NCBI GenBank assembly: GCA_030435675.1 | Contig: CM059625.1 | Coordinates: forward strand, 13,950,001 to 14,014,000 | Direction: 5' to 3' | Length of the DNA stretch: 64,000 nucleotides | Source: Steinernema hermaphroditum | Lineage: Eukaryota; Nematoda; Chromadorea; Rhabditida; Steinernematidae | Part shown: positions 62,901-64,000 of the stretch, piece by piece | Layout of the letters: each line of letters starts with the position of its first letter | How positions within the stretch are numbered: the stretch's first letter is position 1 | The notes under the pieces: model-generated | Seen by the model: the letters and a program-made list of their open reading frames with translations, nothing else | What the model was told of the DNA's origin: nothing | Databases searched by the model: none | Position numbers and translations under genes: made by a program

Positions 62901-64000
62901 GTGCTGATCTCTCCATCGTCTCGATGAGAGCCCTGTTGAACCCTATAAATTTCAAATTCAGCTTATTTCGTAAAGCTTTGTAAAAAAACCTTTGTACAAG
63001 TACTTGTACAAATACTTGAGAACATGAAAGTTTGAGATGATCTCGACATTTATATGCGCCTCGTAACGTTTAAGTAAATGCTTGTTGTAGGCGACAACAT
63101 AAGCATTTGTTGCCTCGTGATTCAAACTAAATGATGTGGTGCACGTAATATAAACCGCTTCAAATACCTGCTGCATTCTCCGTTATTGGGACGTTTGAGA
63201 ACAGCGTAATCGTCTTCAATAAATCGTGAGAAATTTGTAAAGTCCTTAGGGAATCGCTTTCGGCAGGTCCTCCAATTAGGGCGAATGTTTTTGGTGCAGT
63301 AAGTGTCTCTGCCCCGGCATGGTTTGTGAATCATAAACTCTTCGACTAAATCTCTGAGTTTCTTTTGTCTAAATGCGTACATTCTTTTGGTGAAAGCAAA
63401 AACCTTTTACTTTTCGTAGTCAGAGTGGCTTGGATCGAATAGGATCGGCAACTGAGCCTGACAAATTCTATCGATGTCGTCTGGAGAGCGAGGTTTATCG
63501 TTGTCAGCCAAACTGATAACCATATGGGCATGTGGCAGACCTCGCTGTTGAAATTCGATGGAGTATACATACCACTTTACATCACCAAAAAGGCCTGAAT
63601 TGATTTGATGAACTTTTGTTGCTTCGAATGTAGTTTTACCATGTGTGAACAATCGACGGCGGTTTTCGGCTCGTCGTCTTGCTCGCTGAGTTTTGCTCTC
63701 CGCTGGTCGGGTGCCACAAACAAACTTAATGAAGTCGTTCAACTTTTTCTTGAAGACTTCGGCGACAAGAAAAGGATGATCGGCAAATGAGTCACCTGTT
63801 GGAATGTTATCCTAAATAAATCGGTAGAGAGGATTCATTGAAGTCGGTTATACCGTAATCTCTTTCCACTTAGGCGATGCCGTGAAAGTGATAAACAGAT
63901 CGGGGTGACCGAGTTTGTTGGAGAGTGTAACGGCGTTCTCAAATTGATTTCGCATGTAGCGTGGGGAGCCGGGTACATGTTGAGGAACTGGAGTAAGTGC
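59982..64000 (-). CDS. Helitron Rep-helicase (partial at the right edge)
   Basis: Fifteen minus-strand exons stay open in phase: 63854 to the edge, then 63811-63411, 63368-63168, 63126-62990, 62942-62803, 62757-62708, 62662-62478, 62437-62210, 62167-62037, 61994-61578, 61528-61237, 61191-61007, 60957-60751, 60703-60374 and 60329-59982. They give over 1130 residues with the N-terminus outside the window. First comes the Helitron-like N domain ([26 protein letters not shown]). Next is the HUH nuclease ([12 protein letters not shown]) with the two-tyrosine motif ([13 protein letters not shown]). The Pif1-type helicase follows, with Walker [10 protein letters not shown], Walker [10 protein letters not shown] and the C-terminal [15 protein letters not shown] and YVALSRAH. 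These enzymes nick and unwind DNA for rolling-circle transposition. All 14 introns are 40-49 nt, like host genes. Confidence 0.93.

Larger units (their letters stand above)
59440..64000 (-). mobile_element. autonomous Helitron, right part beyond the window
   Basis: The element carries its own intact Rep-helicase frame, read right to left. Its 5' end is outside the window. Its 3' end should lie between about 59400 and 59981, but no unambiguous hairpin plus CTRR was found, so the left boundary given is a guess. Confidence 0.75.

Noticed and set aside
1..64000. CRISPR array, bacterial operon, rRNA or spliced-leader RNA gene
   Set aside because: No spaced direct repeats, ribosomal RNA or known spliced-leader sequence was recognised; the window is eukaryotic throughout.

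Overview
This window is nuclear DNA of a nematode, though not obviously Caenorhabditis elegans. Genes carry many short spliceosomal introns, mostly 40-60 nt, with GT..(T)TTNCAG/TTAG borders. Several starts sit directly behind a 3' splice site, as expected for trans-spliced leader addition. The gene set is animal: a CCT chaperonin subunit, a NompA/NOAH-type ZP protein, an HNF4-like nuclear receptor, xanthine dehydrogenase and a multicopper oxidase. All exon coordinates were read by eye from splice signals, reading phase and remembered family sequences; no search was run.

Layout, left to right. 188-2262 (+) is a complete CCT theta subunit. About 8.8 kb without a convincing gene follows; its right half looks like the regulatory region of a C2H2 factor with 11 fingers (11090-14374, +). 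15461-22426 (+) is a 17-exon PAN/ZP membrane protein of the NOAH type. 22.4-27.2 kb is mostly unassigned, with a PAN-like fragment near 24.1 kb and a tentative minus-strand coding stretch at 25.1-26.1 kb. 27273-30805 (+) is an HNF4-like nuclear receptor. Its reading frame is cut by one in-frame TGA, followed by an open, correctly spliced 161-residue extension and a 9-bp GC stem-loop. 31547-33143 is a TA-flanked foldback transposon with about 0.6-kb inverted repeats.

35338-41297 (+) is a 21-exon xanthine dehydrogenase with an unusual Asn-Gly-Thr repeat linker. 43105-46047 (+) is a multicopper oxidase with a hydrophobic C-terminal tail. 46635-48668 (+) contains a short acidic coding unit and then a broken DRP-1-type dynamin lacking its GTPase domain. 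48995-50320 (+) is an unrecognised four-exon gene, and 50794-51526 (-) encodes a small secreted, probably lipid-anchored protein. A decayed ZIP metal transporter lies at 54.7-55.2 kb. A four-finger C2H2 gene (56.3-57.8 kb, +) faces a low-complexity Ser/Thr/Pro-rich terminal exon (58.1-58.6 kb, -). The right end, 59982 to the edge (-), is a Helitron whose Rep-helicase frame is open across 15 exons.

The genes do not form one pathway. The most interesting signals are the receptor stop codon with its downstream hairpin, the intact and very intron-rich Helitron, the foldback element with internal repeats resembling transposase sites, two broken gene copies (DRP-1 and ZIP), and the repeat linker in xanthine dehydrogenase.
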